64,000 bases of DNA from Stygiobacter sp043807765 (GCA_043807765.1 JAZDFQ010000062.1:1-64000); one strand, 5' to 3'; positions 25,077 through 35,035 are shown, numbered from the stretch's first letter. Notes: generated by a model not told the origin, from the sequence alone. Numbers and translations: made by a program.

Positions 25077-26291
25077 TTACTTCCTTTTGAAATTCTTCTT
25101 TAGTCTTTCAAAATTCTGTTCTACAAAGGAATTGAAATTCGATTTTGTTTCTTCCATTGAATCACCGCCAAATTTTTGAAGAACAAAATCCGCAATAACC
25201 CAAGCAGCCATTCCTTCTGCAATTACTGCGCAAGCCGGGACGGCAACAAAGTCGCTGCGTTCTCTTCTCGCTTCAACTTTCTTCATTGTTGCAAGTTCTA
25301 CGGATTTTAGAGGAGTCATCAATGTAGAAATCGGTTTCATCGCACCGCGTATTATTATCGGTAATCCGGTTGTAATGCCACCTTCAATTCCGCCGGCATG
25401 ATTGGTCGTCCTAGAAAATTTATCTTTCTTCAAAATGATTTCATCATGAACTTGAGAGCCAAACAATTCAGCACCCTCAAAACCAATTCCAACTTCTACA
25501 CCTTTTACGGCTTGGATAGACATTATTGCATGAGACAATGCTGCTTCGATTCTGGTATCATACTGAACAAAACTACCTAATCCAACCGGAACGCCGGAAA
25601 CAATAACGAAGAATGTCCCGCCAAGAGTATCGCCCCGTTTCTTGGCAACTTTTATTTTGCTTATAATTTTCTTTTCGTGTGCTTCGTCAAAAACTCTAAC
25701 ACTGCTTTTATCAACGGTCTCGTTAATTTTCTTAGCTGAGAATTTATCAGATAATTCGCACGCGAACAATTTGCTAACAAAATTTTCTTTTGGATAAATA
25801 CCGCCGATGCTTTCTACATAACTGCCTACATGAATTCCCAGCTCTTCCAAGAATTTTTTTGCAATTGCTGTAGCAGCAACGCGCGCAGCAGTTTCTCTTG
25901 CGCTCGATCTATCAATTGAATTTCTGATGTCTTCGTAACCATATTTTTGCGAGCCAACCAAATCCGCATGCCCGGGGCGCGGGATTGTGATCTTCTCAAC
26001 TTCCTTGTCGATTGGTTCAACAGACATTTTCTCCGTCCAGTTTTCCCAATCACGATTTCTAATCAGCATAGAAATTGGAGAGGCGAGTGTTTTACCAAAA
26101 CGGACGCCACTGAATATTTCAGCGGTGTCGGTTTCAATCTTCATACGTAAACCACGTCCGTAACCGGACTGCCTTCTTTTCAATTCTTCATTAATGTAAT
26201 TTTCGCTCACTTCTAAGTTAGAGGGAAATCCGGAAACTACTGTAATTAAGCCTTTGCCGTGAGATTCTCCGGCTGTAACAAATTTTATCAT
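25077..26291 (-). CDS. aroC: chorismate synthase
   Basis: A 404-residue enzyme of the shikimate pathway, converting EPSP to chorismate with reduced FMN. Family signatures: TAGESHGKGLITVVSGFPS at the N-terminus, RRQSGYGRGLRMKIETD, GKTLASPISMLIRNRDWENW, RPGHADLVGSQKYGY, the conserved SSARETAARVAATAIAKKFL, and in the C-terminal half NHAGGIEGGITTGLPI and RSDFVAVPACAVIAEG. No flavin reductase is adjacent, consistent with a monofunctional type. A terminator separates it from the Do protease upstream, so it probably has its own promoter in 26292-26324. Confidence 0.97.
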   Translation of the reverse strand: MIKFVTAGESHGKGLITVVSGFPSNLEVSENYINEELKRRQSGYGRGLRMKIETDTAEIFSGVRFGKTLASPISMLIRNRDWENWTEKMSVEPIDKEVEKITIPRPGHADLVGSQKYGYEDIRNSIDRSSARETAARVAATAIAKKFLEELGIHVGSYVESIGGIYPKENFVSKLFACELSDKFSAKKINETVDKSSVRVFDEAHEKKIISKIKVAKKRGDTLGGTFFVIVSGVPVGLGSFVQYDTRIEAALSHAIMSIQAVKGVEVGIGFEGAELFGSQVHDEIILKKDKFSRTTNHAGGIEGGITTGLPIIIRGAMKPISTLMTPLKSVELATMKKVEARRERSDFVAVPACAVIAEGMAAWVIADFVLQKFGGDSMEETKSNFNSFVEQNFERLKKNFKRK

Positions 26292-26323
26292 TGTTTTTTC
26301 TTTGATGAGTTTTGTGCAAATAT

Positions 26324-26355
26324 AAAAAAAGCGCTCAAACTTTGAGCGCTTTTTT
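26324..26355 (-). terminator. terminator after the Do protease gene
   Basis: AAAGCGCTCAAA-C-TTTGAGCGCTTT with an A run on one side and a T run on the other, a near-perfect stem between the protease stop (26370) and the aroC start (26291). The A/T flanks would allow function in either direction. Confidence 0.88.
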
Positions 26356-26369
26356 AGTCTTGGGAAGAT

Positions 26370-27875
26370 TTATTTATTTGGAATATCTAGGCCAACCAAA
26401 CGAGAATTTCCTTCACTATCAACAACTTTGAGAAGAACTGCCTTACCTTTTTTATTGTCGATGATTGATTGAAGTTCTGAAACAGTATTAATTGTTTTTC
26501 TATCGGCCGAAACAATAACCAAATTTTGCTGCAAACTCTGATTGAACGCTTTTCCAAATTGTTTTACATCCGAAATTAAAACTCCCGATTCTACATTGAG
26601 CTCTTTCATTTCATCATCATTAAGGTTTCTAACCTTCATTCCTAGGCTTTCAAAGTTAACTTCGCGCGCATCAACATCTTTACCCTTTTTATCCTTCAAT
26701 GCTGTTTTGATAGTTTTGCTTTCACCGTCTTCGTCGCGAGATTTAAGAGTAACATATCGTTCAATCTTCTTTTCATCTCTGAAGATTGTTAAACGGACAG
26801 AAGTTCCGGCTCTTTTTGTAGCTATATAAGATTGCAATTCATTTGGTTGATTAACTTCTTTTTCATCCACCTTCAAGATTACGTCACCTTCTTTAACATC
26901 TTCTTTTGCTGCAGCACCATCTTTTACAATTTTTTGAATCATGACACCTTTAGGCTCATCCAAACCAATCGATTTTGCAATAGCTGCATCAACAGGAGAT
27001 ATTTCAACTCCAATGTAGCCTCTGCTTACTTTACCATTAGCAATCAAATCGCTTGCAACTGATTTAGCCATATTAATTGGAATTGCAAATCCGTAACCTA
27101 TGTAGTTTTGAGAATAACCGTTAGTGGCAATTGCTGAGTTAACGCCTATAACACCGCCGTTCAAATCAACCAACGCGCCGCCGCTGTTGCCCGGATTAAT
27201 TGCAGCATCAGTTTGTATAAAATTTTCGATACGGTATTGTTCACTTATAATTCTAATATCTCTATGCGTTGCACTAATAATACCGGCTGTAACTGTTGAG
27301 GAAAGAGCTAACGGATTTCCGATAGCCATTACCCACTGGCCAACTTTTATTTTGTCTGAATCACCGAGATAAGCAAGCGGTAAATTTTTTGCATCAATTT
27401 TAATTACAGCTAAGTCTGTTGAAGGATCAGTACCAACAACAGTGGCTTCAAATTCACGTTTATCATGCAAGTTTACCGTAACACTCTTTGCATTCTCAAC
27501 AACGTGATTATTAGTTAAGATATATCCATCCTCTGAAATAATAATTCCGCTTCCGCCACCTTGCTGTTCTTGCGGTGAATCATCTTTGAATGGAAAAAAG
27601 AAATGAAATTGATCTTGAAGTTTATTAGAGGACTTCACAGAAGAAACTACTTCAATTTGCACAATAGAAGGAGTGACTTTTTCCGCAACTTGAACAAATG
27701 CGTTATTAAACGCAGCAGCATCTGCATTAAGTTGTGCAACCGGCGGATTATCCGCACCAATTTTTACATCACCGTAACTTGGTCTTACCCAGCCAAATCC
27801 GGATACAAGTACGGCACCAAAAACAATTCCAATGAACACCAAAGAAAGAGTTCCAAGAATATTTTTCTTACGCAT
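26370..27875 (-). CDS. Do/DegP-family periplasmic serine protease
   Basis: A 501-residue protease with an N-terminal signal or anchor segment (about 6-28). Catalytic triad: His124 (TNNHVVENA), Asp154 (DPSTDLAVIKID) and Ser231 (NPGNSGGALVDL). The activation loop LA is rich in Gln/Gly (DDSPQEQQGGGSG). Two PDZ domains follow, the first starting near SRGYIGVEISPVD, the second near FESLGMKVRNLND. It degrades or refolds damaged envelope proteins. AAGGAG lies 8 nt upstream of the ATG and a terminator follows, so it is a single-gene unit. DegP versus DegQ cannot be decided from the sequence alone. Confidence 0.95.
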   Translation of the reverse strand: MRKKNILGTLSLVFIGIVFGAVLVSGFGWVRPSYGDVKIGADNPPVAQLNADAAAFNNAFVQVAEKVTPSIVQIEVVSSVKSSNKLQDQFHFFFPFKDDSPQEQQGGGSGIIISEDGYILTNNHVVENAKSVTVNLHDKREFEATVVGTDPSTDLAVIKIDAKNLPLAYLGDSDKIKVGQWVMAIGNPLALSSTVTAGIISATHRDIRIISEQYRIENFIQTDAAINPGNSGGALVDLNGGVIGVNSAIATNGYSQNYIGYGFAIPINMAKSVASDLIANGKVSRGYIGVEISPVDAAIAKSIGLDEPKGVMIQKIVKDGAAAKEDVKEGDVILKVDEKEVNQPNELQSYIATKRAGTSVRLTIFRDEKKIERYVTLKSRDEDGESKTIKTALKDKKGKDVDAREVNFESLGMKVRNLNDDEMKELNVESGVLISDVKQFGKAFNQSLQQNLVIVSADRKTINTVSELQSIIDNKKGKAVLLKVVDSEGNSRLVGLDIPNK

Positions 27876-27893
27876 GTTATATCTCCTTTGCTA

Positions 27894-28628
27894 CTAAATT
27901 TTGATTGATTTGAGACCCTTGAACTCACCAACATTGTAAGTTAAAAATTTTTCCAGCACAACAAGGATCGTGTCTAAATCCTCTTCCAAGTAAGTACATG
28001 GGCTATTTTTTGTGTTTAGACAAAAAAGCAATTCAAAAAGTTCCTCTGAAAAATTAAAATTTGTTAATCTATCTGCGCGGCAATCTGTGCAGATCATACC
28101 GGCTTCAAAATTCAAAGAAGCTTGTTCACCTTTGATAATCTCTCTTCCGCAAATATTGCAGCGATCCATCTGGAACTCGTAGCCTAGTTCCCGTAAGAAA
28201 AACAAAAAGTATTTAGCAAATAAAAACTTCGGGCTCTCGTTAGATGAATCAATTAGTGAAAGGATTTTAATACTGCCTTCAAAAAGTTTTGGATGCGGCT
28301 CGCTTTCTGTAATCATTGTAGAGAGAAGCTCAATCACAGCAGAGGCAAATCGATATTTCTCATAGTCATCCCGGATGCTGGCGAAGTGTTTTATAAGATC
28401 AACTTGGCTTACAAGTTGTACTTCTCGTGTGTTTTTTTTATATAGGACCAACTCTACTACATTGAGCACATCAATCGCTAATCCGGTTTTAGATTTTGGA
28501 GATTTAGCTCCTTTAACCATAGCGGAAAGTTTTCCGAATTCATCGGTAAAGAAATGAGCAATACGGCTGGTATCGCCAAAATCGAGACGCCGTAAAACAA
28601 GAGCTCTGGTTTTTACAATTTCAGACAT
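27894..28628 (-). CDS. recO: DNA repair protein RecO
   Basis: About 244 residues from the ATG at 28628 (the frame extends 18 codons upstream into mtnA). An N-terminal OB fold (VKTRALVLRRLDFGDTSRIA, DEFGKLSAMVKGAKSPKS) is followed by a helical domain with a four-cysteine zinc site, CNICGRE and CTDCRA. RecO, with RecR, loads RecA on SSB-coated DNA. The ATG lies within the last codons of mtnA (8-bp overlap, ATGTCTGA), so the genes are translationally coupled although functionally unrelated. Confidence 0.93.
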   Translation of the reverse strand: MSEIVKTRALVLRRLDFGDTSRIAHFFTDEFGKLSAMVKGAKSPKSKTGLAIDVLNVVELVLYKKNTREVQLVSQVDLIKHFASIRDDYEKYRFASAVIELLSTMITESEPHPKLFEGSIKILSLIDSSNESPKFLFAKYFLFFLRELGYEFQMDRCNICGREIIKGEQASLNFEAGMICTDCRADRLTNFNFSEELFELLFCLNTKNSPCTYLEEDLDTILVVLEKFLTYNVGEFKGLKSIKI

Positions 28629-29628
28629 TTGTAAAATCGAAAGGTGGTTTGTGTACTTCTTTTTCCGTAATGATTGCTGCAATCAGATGGTTAGGAGTTA
28701 CATCGAATGCCGGGCAATAAGCCGGATATTCTTCTTTAGTAATTCTTATACCTCGAACTTGCGTTAGTTCATTATTACTTCTCAGCTCAATTTTGATTTC
28801 GGAACCGCTGGTGCAAGACTTGTCGATAGTTGTTGAAGGTGCGGCAATATAAAATGGGATTTTATGATAATGGCACAACACAGCTAAATTATAAGTGCCA
28901 ATTTTATTTGCGGAATCACCGTTTACAGCAATTCTATCAGCGCCGGTAATTACCAAATCCACTTTACCTTGACTCATTAAAACTGCTGCTGTAGAATCCG
29001 TATTATATGAAAATGGGATTCCGAGTTTGTCCAGTTCCCAAGCGGTTAAGCGGGAACCTTGAAACAAAGGGCGAGTTTCATCTGCATAAACATGTTCAAC
29101 CAATCCATTAGCAAATGCGCTTCGAATTATATTTAGAGCTGTTCCGTTTCCTCCCGTAGCAAGAGCACCGGTATGGCAGTGAGTTAAAACTCTGCTTTTC
29201 TTGGTAAATATTTCTAATCCATTTACGGCAATATTTTCGCAAAGCAATTTATCTTGGTCATGAATCGAGACCGCTTTTTGCAAAAGTATTTGAGGAAGAT
29301 CAGCTTCATTTTCATTTTGAATGAATGCTTTTTTCATTTCATCTAAAGCATAAAAAAGATTAACTGCGGTAGGGCGGGTCTTTGCAATTCGCTTATAGGC
29401 TATATCGAAAGCAGTTGAATAATCTTTCGGTGAAGATTTGTTTACGGCAATTGCTAAAGCGTAAGCGGCTGTTACTCCAATTGCCGGAGCGCCACGTACT
29501 TCTAATCTCTCTATTGCTTCTGCAATTCTTTCAAGATCATTAGTCACAATCTCAACTTCTTCCAGAGGAAGTTTAGTTTGATCGATTATATGAAGTTTAC
29601 CGTCTTTGTATTCTATTGCTTGCAACAT
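28621..29628 (-). CDS. mtnA: methylthioribose-1-phosphate isomerase
   Basis: A 335-residue eIF2B-like isomerase converting S-methyl-5-thioribose-1-phosphate to the ribulose form in methionine salvage. Motifs: VRGAPAIGVTAAYALA near the N-terminus, the catalytic Cys region THCHTGALATGGNGTALN, ADETRPLFQGSRLTAWEL, and the catalytic Asp in VITGADRIAVNGDSANKIGT. Length and motifs fit the bacterial MtnA group rather than ribose-1,5-bisphosphate isomerase. It overlaps recO by 8 bp and follows a lipoprotein gene by 1 bp, with a PfkB kinase further upstream on the same strand. Confidence 0.95.
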   Translation of the reverse strand: MLQAIEYKDGKLHIIDQTKLPLEEVEIVTNDLERIAEAIERLEVRGAPAIGVTAAYALAIAVNKSSPKDYSTAFDIAYKRIAKTRPTAVNLFYALDEMKKAFIQNENEADLPQILLQKAVSIHDQDKLLCENIAVNGLEIFTKKSRVLTHCHTGALATGGNGTALNIIRSAFANGLVEHVYADETRPLFQGSRLTAWELDKLGIPFSYNTDSTAAVLMSQGKVDLVITGADRIAVNGDSANKIGTYNLAVLCHYHKIPFYIAAPSTTIDKSCTSGSEIKIELRSNNELTQVRGIRITKEEYPAYCPAFDVTPNHLIAAIITEKEVHKPPFDFTNV

Positions 29629-29629
29629 A

Positions 29630-30049
29630 CTAAAAACATACTCCCCAGTAAGGTTCTCTCGTTGTCTTTTTAATCCTCGAAATAACTTTCGACTGATTTT
29701 TCGTTATTGTAATCGTTCCTGCCTCAGAGTTTTCAAAATTCACATTAATACCTAACCCATACTGGGAAAAGGTGACTGTATTATTGATTTTTTCTGGATA
29801 AGAATCTGTACAATTAAGTGGATCCAAAATGCGAATTCGAATTTTATTCAATTCAGTAGCCAATCCAATATGTAAGTTTGTAGGAATCCAAGTATTCTCA
29901 ATATGGCTTATAGTATCAATATCTTCTCTAACCCAAACCCCATATAGCATTTCTTTATTAACTTCATTCTGTAGTAAGACTTCGTCTTTACATGCAATTA
30001 ATATCAAAAAAAGTAATCCGAATATGTATTTGCTTTTTAACAATCTCAT
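29630..30049 (-). CDS. small putative lipoprotein
   Basis: About 139 residues from the ATG at 30049 (the frame extends upstream but only within the kinase gene and its downstream gap). The start has AAGAGA upstream and gives MRLLKSKYIFGLLFLILIAC, a lipoprotein leader with Cys near residue 20. The mature part is a beta-rich domain (YGVWVREDIDT, VTFSQYGLGINVNFENSEAG) resembling lipocalin-like small lipoproteins in general shape only. It is flanked by mtnA (1-bp gap) and the PfkB kinase. Function unknown. Confidence 0.65.
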   Translation of the reverse strand: MRLLKSKYIFGLLFLILIACKDEVLLQNEVNKEMLYGVWVREDIDTISHIENTWIPTNLHIGLATELNKIRIRILDPLNCTDSYPEKINNTVTFSQYGLGINVNFENSEAGTITITKNQSKVISRIKKTTREPYWGVCF

Positions 30050-30077
30050 CGTATTCTCTTTTTTTAAATAGTAAACT

Positions 30078-30986
30078 CTAATCAAAAGTTGATAAATCTC
30101 TGAACTCAATGAATCTGTTTTTGATTTCAAGGAAGCTTAAGTTTTCCAAACCTTTTGTACTGAATTTTTCAACGCAGAAAGAAGCCATAATACTTCCATA
30201 AATCACTGCTCGCTTCATATTCTCAAACGAGAGCTCCATGTTCTTATGTAGGTATCCGGTAAATCCGCCGGCAAAAGCATCTCCGGCGCCGGTTGGATCA
30301 AAAATATTTTCCATAGGATATGCTGGAGCTGAAAAAATTTGGTTCTCTCCGAACAGCAACGCACCGTGTTCACCCTTCTTGATGATCAAATATTTGGGGC
30401 CCATATCGGAAATAATTTTTGCAGCTTTGATTAAGTTCGGCTCTTTAGAAAGAAGTCTGGCTTCCGAATCATTGATAATTAGAACGTTAACACGCTTCAA
30501 AACTTTCATAAGATCATCGAGAGCACCGTTAATCCAGAAATTCATTGTATCGCACACGATAAATTTTGGATTTTCCAGTTGATCAAGAACTGTAGTTTGT
30601 AGTGAAGGCGCAATGTTTCCCAAAATCACAAAAGAAGATTTCTTGTTTTTCACCGGAATAATCGGATTGAATTTTTCAAAAACATTTAACTCTGTAAAGA
30701 GAGAATCGCGCGTATTAAGATCGTAATGGTAGCGGCAGCCATAGCGAAAAGTTTTTCCACCTTCCACAATTTGCAATCCTTCATGATCTATATTGTAATC
30801 TTCCAGCATCTTTATATGCTCTGTAGAAAAATCGTCGCCAACCACACCGACAATACTTACCGGTCCGGTAAAATAACTTGCCGCAAGTGAAATGTATGTT
30901 GTGGAACCGCCAAGCGCTCCTTCAATTTTGTCAAATGGTGTTTCGATATCGTCTAAGCCTATTGAGCCAACTATTAAAAGTCCCAC
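30078..30986 (-). CDS. PfkB-family carbohydrate/nucleoside kinase
   Basis: A 302-residue ribokinase-fold enzyme. N-terminal GSIGLDDIETPFDKIEGALG with GGSTTYISLAASYFTG is the substrate side; the C-terminal signature DPTGAGDAFAGGFTGYL carries the catalytic Asp and anion hole. The start is GTG with GAGG 5 nt upstream. By eye it resembles the adenosine-kinase-like branch, and it lies two genes before mtnA. A role feeding nucleoside or methylthioribose salvage is therefore conceivable but unproven. Confidence 0.88.
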   Translation of the reverse strand: MGLLIVGSIGLDDIETPFDKIEGALGGSTTYISLAASYFTGPVSIVGVVGDDFSTEHIKMLEDYNIDHEGLQIVEGGKTFRYGCRYHYDLNTRDSLFTELNVFEKFNPIIPVKNKKSSFVILGNIAPSLQTTVLDQLENPKFIVCDTMNFWINGALDDLMKVLKRVNVLIINDSEARLLSKEPNLIKAAKIISDMGPKYLIIKKGEHGALLFGENQIFSAPAYPMENIFDPTGAGDAFAGGFTGYLHKNMELSFENMKRAVIYGSIMASFCVEKFSTKGLENLSFLEIKNRFIEFRDLSTFD

Positions 30987-31039
30987 GCGTTCCTCTTTGT
31001 TATTTTTATATGTGAAATATAAGTAAAGATGTACTCTTT

Positions 31040-31510
31040 TCAGATTGCTGGTAAATCAATTTCCACAAATTTTAGAAAACTTTTTTCATTTGTAAAATAT
31101 TCATGAATTGTGTCTACAGCCATTCTTTGCCCCTTCCATGCTAGTAGTTTTTTCGCCTCATCTTTGCTAAGCCACTTAAACTCGGAATGCTCTGAAGAGA
31201 TTTTCACTTCTGAATCAGTCTCAACCATAGCCGCAAATACCGGGACCATACAAATCTCATCATTTTCTGCAGAGTAAAACGAGTTTACTTGAGGAGCTAC
31301 CCAAAATTTTATTGGAGCTAATCCGGTTTCCTCTTTAATCTCGCGAAGTGCAGTTTCAAATCCCTTCTCGTTTGGGTCTACCGATCCGGTAACCATTTGC
31401 CAGATGTTGGGGTATTTTTCTTGCTCTGCTCTTTTCATAAGAAGAAATTCCAGTTCATTCCCTTTTAACCGAAAAACATGTGCTTCAATTAAGCTGGATA
31501 CTACTCGCAT
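31040..31510 (-). CDS. Nudix hydrolase
   Basis: A 156-residue pyrophosphohydrolase. The Nudix box is complete: GSVDPNEKGFETALREIKEE followed by TGL, matching Gx5Ex7REUxEExGU. The N-terminal VSSLIEAHVFRLKGNELEFL and following MKRAEQEKYPNIWQMVTG resemble NudB (dihydroneopterin triphosphate pyrophosphatase/dATPase). GGAG precedes the ATG. Located between the kinase and the large outer-membrane protein, without an obvious partner. Exact nucleotide substrate not determinable. Confidence 0.9.
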   Translation of the reverse strand: MRVVSSLIEAHVFRLKGNELEFLLMKRAEQEKYPNIWQMVTGSVDPNEKGFETALREIKEETGLAPIKFWVAPQVNSFYSAENDEICMVPVFAAMVETDSEVKISSEHSEFKWLSKDEAKKLLAWKGQRMAVDTIHEYFTNEKSFLKFVEIDLPAI

Positions 31511-31582
31511 TTACACTCCATTTGTTTCTTTTTCTCTTGACCATGCTCTTAATCTTGCTCTTGATCTTATTCCTAATCTTGA

Positions 31583-34500
31583 TCAAAAATATGCTTTGGC
31601 TTCTGCCCGCATTGTATGGATTAATCTTCCGGCGCCTAGTTTTCTCGCGTCGTAGCTAACAGAAGTTTGCAGTAAACTGGATATTCTAAAATCAAAAAAC
31701 ACTCTACCAAAATAGTTTTTGCCAATTGCATTGCCTCTCAAAACCTCGAAAGGAATATTGTAATCAGCAGAGGAAGAAGTTAGCTCAGTTCTTTCAAACT
31801 CAACTCGCAGCCGGCCAATATTTTCAAATGAATACGTTGATCTAAGAACAAGCGAATTCAAATCCACAGTGGAAGCTTTTACCGGATACTGATCCAGACT
31901 TCTTGCAACTTCAAATTTAAAACCGACTTCCATTTCACGAATAGGTCGATAGCTAAAATCCGAAACAAAACTGTTCTTGGCAATTTCTCGCGATCGGCCT
32001 GTTGAAGCCGGCGAAACCATATTATCCGCTTGATTTATAATATCAGTTTGGTTGTTAATTTCCTCAACCATTTTGAATCGAATCCTAAGCGATCTTTCTC
32101 TTAAATAACCTTTCTCTACTCCACCGGAATATTGATTTAGCGACCGGCGTTGATTGTATCTGATGCGGAAAGATAAATCACTATTATTCTGAAAAAGATT
32201 TATGTCTTGCTGAAAATAGTTACTCCCGCGAATTGTATTTGTTTCATTCAGAAACTTTGAAAAATTGAGCAAATAAATATCTCTCGTAACCGGATCTTTA
32301 GAATTTTCTTCAACGCGCCAGAATGTTTCTGTCGATATTGTTTTAATCATTTTGCCGAAGAAATTTTCACTTTCTACTATTCGCGCAAAGTCAAACTTCC
32401 AGCGCATATTTGTTTTCAGATCGATTACCGGAAAGAGTTTATCAGTTGGAATTGTTACTATTATAAAATCCGCTTCATATAAGGAAAGCTGAAATTCATT
32501 TTCTTCCGGCAAACCATTGTTATTAAGATCGCCAAGATAAATATAGTTTCCGGTTCCAATCGGAACTTTGACGAAAACTTTTTCAAGCCGGGCTGATTGC
32601 TCGGTTGCAGCTTGGTAAAACAATTCACCATTAATAAAGTTGTTAAATAGATTGGTGCGGCTCTGAGAAAGCAGCAGAATTGTTTCGTTGTTGCCGAATC
32701 CAAGTCTCTTAAATTCTTCAGTATAAGTTTTATTTCTAATTGTAAGATTTAGACTCGTTGTGAATTCTTTAACACCGCGATAATTCAATTGATATTGGTG
32801 GGTTAAAGCGCTTGACTGTTTTACCAGTTCTCCACTAAGAGGAAAAGATTCTTCTCTATAGCCAATGTTAGCCTTAACATCAAGACTAGATGTAGCAGAA
32901 TATTGAATGTAAGGAGACATCTCAAAATAACGTAGACTTGTTGAGCTGAGTAAACCAGTTGCGGCATTTTCCTCAAATTTATCTTCGTGTAAATAATCTA
33001 GCCCAGTTGTAAATTCACCTATATATAAATTCGCATTACTGTTTTGCCTAAGCCATTTTGATTCCAGCAGATGTTTCTTTGTAGCAACATAGTCGAAATT
33101 ATAATTAACTGAAAACGACTTTGGAATTGAATACTTGAGCTGATTTAAGAATCTATCCGATCGAAACGACTCACCTTGCTTTAAGTAACCATATTGGGAA
33201 GTGAGATTCATATTTTGAGTTGGTTCAAGCGATAGCTGAACTTCTCTTAGCACTTGATCTCCGCCGGCAGCGCTTATATTATAGTTTCTGTTGAACTCGA
33301 CATCATCAATTCTATCTAGTGAAGAATACTTTGATTGGATTAGCCGATCTTTATAACTAAGCCCAATTTTGCCTAACGAAAGATCAGCTACTGTAATTTC
33401 TTGCGGCTCCAGATTAAAAATTACTTTTCTAGCGTAACCAAAATTCTGAGAATCATCGATTTCAGAAATTTTATTTTTATCCCACGAGCTTGCGGAAAGT
33501 TCTGCAGAGATTGAAATCCCTTTCGAGAGTAAATAGCTTAAAGAAATGTTGCCAAGCCGTTTTTGTTCCGGCATTGGTAAATAGACGATTGGCAGATAAG
33601 CACCACTGCCAATTCCAGCAAATTTATAAACTCCCAAACTTTCTTTATTGTAATCTCCTTCTCCCTCTCCAACATAGGTGAAAGAAACATTATAAATCGA
33701 AGCCGGATTGTTTGGTAAATATTTGTAGTAAGTAAAACTCTGCTGATTAATTGTAGTATCAACCTTTGCGAAATAACCTTGTGTTTTGCCGAGTGAATCG
33801 AGCGGGGCTATCGAAGCGCCACTAATTACAGCCTTATTTCTTTCGTTGCCGGCTTGCTTCAAAATTTCACGCTGCTCATCCGTATAAGAAAAATCAATTG
33901 CACTATTCTCGTCATCACCTTCTTGAAAATAACTAACACCAATTTTCAGCTGATCACTGAAAAACCTTGTTTCAAAATCAGCACCGAGAAAATTCCGTTT
34001 AAATTTCTGATCGGTATATTCAAACTCAACTGTAATTCTGCTTGCGGAAGTTATTAGGCGTTTAGCGGAAAACGTTACTTCCGCATTGGAATAATCAATC
34101 ACATAATCGTTATTCTCTCCCCGTTTCATCGCAACACCATCAACAAACACTTTCTCGCTTCCGGCAATAACTATAATCGTGCGCTCATTATTAATACCGC
34201 TCAATCTGTACGGACCTTGGTTGCCATCTTGCCCTTGAAGCAAATTGGAATTGTACTTGCCTCGTGAACCGGCAATTGCTACTTGCCCTTTACTGCTTCC
34301 GAATAGCACTTCTCCTTTTAGTCCTTGCAATTTCCTAGTGATCTGAGCAAACTCAGTGTTACGAATATTCAATTCATAATCGCCGAAAGTGCCAACCGCG
34401 TTTTTATGTTTCAGCTCAATAAACACTTTGTCCAATTCGTCAAGAGTTTCAGTGTTTCCTTCTGGTTGAATTGGTGTGTTCTCATCTGATAGAGCTGCAA

Positions 34501-35035
34501 CCAGTTCAATATCTTCCGATAGTTTTCCGGTTAGCTGTAAACGCAAACCGCTGTTTAGAGTAAAATCACGGTTGGTTCCTATTGTAAAACCGCGGACAAG
34601 CGCGCCGCTCTTCTGCAACTCTTTTCCGAATATTGATTCGGCAGTTAAAGTTGTATTGCGCGGTTTTGCGAATCGAAGCGTATCTAACGTTTTTTCATCA
34701 AGACGAATTTCAAGACTTCTATGCTTGTATTCCTCTTTCAAGTTCACTTTTATAGAACTGTATGTAATAATTAAGGTATCGAGAAGTGAATAGTTGAGAC
34801 TCGGGTTTAACTTAAATATTCCGGTAGAGAAATTAGCTTCGTAATCTTTTCTGGCAAGAAGAATTTTTCCAAGAAAAACTTTTTCCGAGAATGGAATGAT
34901 ATTTCTTTGTGAGATTTTGTAAACGTTCTTAAGATTAATTCTAAGGGAATCTGTTATTTCTCTGCTTTGTGAAAACAGCAGCGAAGCAATAGTAATTTGA
35001 AGAAGTATTAATATGAAAAAAGAGTTCTTGTTCAA
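31583..35035 (-). CDS. large outer-membrane beta-barrel protein, unknown function
   Basis: A 1150-residue protein with a signal peptide (NKNSFFILILLQITIASLLF, cleavage near FSQ). Residues 100-380 are a conserved beta-rich periplasmic part with long repeated strands (LVRGFTIGTNRDFTLNSGLR, LSGINNERTIIVIAGSEKVF, VDGVAMKRGENNDYVIDYSN). From about 450 to the end it is a succession of amphipathic, aromatic-ended strands typical of a large barrel, ending MRAEAKAYF with a terminal Phe. A single EF-hand-like piece (DLNNNGLPEENEF) is present near residue 840. No family recognised beyond conserved Ignavibacteria/Bacteroidota surface proteins. The start is TTG without a good ribosome site. Immediately after the stop lies a 12-nt-period CTCTTAATCTTG tandem repeat. 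Confidence 0.75.
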   Translation of the reverse strand: MNKNSFFILILLQITIASLLFSQSREITDSLRINLKNVYKISQRNIIPFSEKVFLGKILLARKDYEANFSTGIFKLNPSLNYSLLDTLIITYSSIKVNLKEEYKHRSLEIRLDEKTLDTLRFAKPRNTTLTAESIFGKELQKSGALVRGFTIGTNRDFTLNSGLRLQLTGKLSEDIELVAALSDENTPIQPEGNTETLDELDKVFIELKHKNAVGTFGDYELNIRNTEFAQITRKLQGLKGEVLFGSSKGQVAIAGSRGKYNSNLLQGQDGNQGPYRLSGINNERTIIVIAGSEKVFVDGVAMKRGENNDYVIDYSNAEVTFSAKRLITSASRITVEFEYTDQKFKRNFLGADFETRFFSDQLKIGVSYFQEGDDENSAIDFSYTDEQREILKQAGNERNKAVISGASIAPLDSLGKTQGYFAKVDTTINQQSFTYYKYLPNNPASIYNVSFTYVGEGEGDYNKESLGVYKFAGIGSGAYLPIVYLPMPEQKRLGNISLSYLLSKGISISAELSASSWDKNKISEIDDSQNFGYARKVIFNLEPQEITVADLSLGKIGLSYKDRLIQSKYSSLDRIDDVEFNRNYNISAAGGDQVLREVQLSLEPTQNMNLTSQYGYLKQGESFRSDRFLNQLKYSIPKSFSVNYNFDYVATKKHLLESKWLRQNSNANLYIGEFTTGLDYLHEDKFEENAATGLLSSTSLRYFEMSPYIQYSATSSLDVKANIGYREESFPLSGELVKQSSALTHQYQLNYRGVKEFTTSLNLTIRNKTYTEEFKRLGFGNNETILLLSQSRTNLFNNFINGELFYQAATEQSARLEKVFVKVPIGTGNYIYLGDLNNNGLPEENEFQLSLYEADFIIVTIPTDKLFPVIDLKTNMRWKFDFARIVESENFFGKMIKTISTETFWRVEENSKDPVTRDIYLLNFSKFLNETNTIRGSNYFQQDINLFQNNSDLSFRIRYNQRRSLNQYSGGVEKGYLRERSLRIRFKMVEEINNQTDIINQADNMVSPASTGRSREIAKNSFVSDFSYRPIREMEVGFKFEVARSLDQYPVKASTVDLNSLVLRSTYSFENIGRLRVEFERTELTSSSADYNIPFEVLRGNAIGKNYFGRVFFDFRISSLLQTSVSYDARKLGAGRLIHTMRAEAKAYF

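Noticed and set aside
28629..28682. 18-codon upstream extension of RecO
   Set aside because: Lies wholly inside mtnA; the ATG in the 8-bp overlap gives the normal RecO N-terminus.
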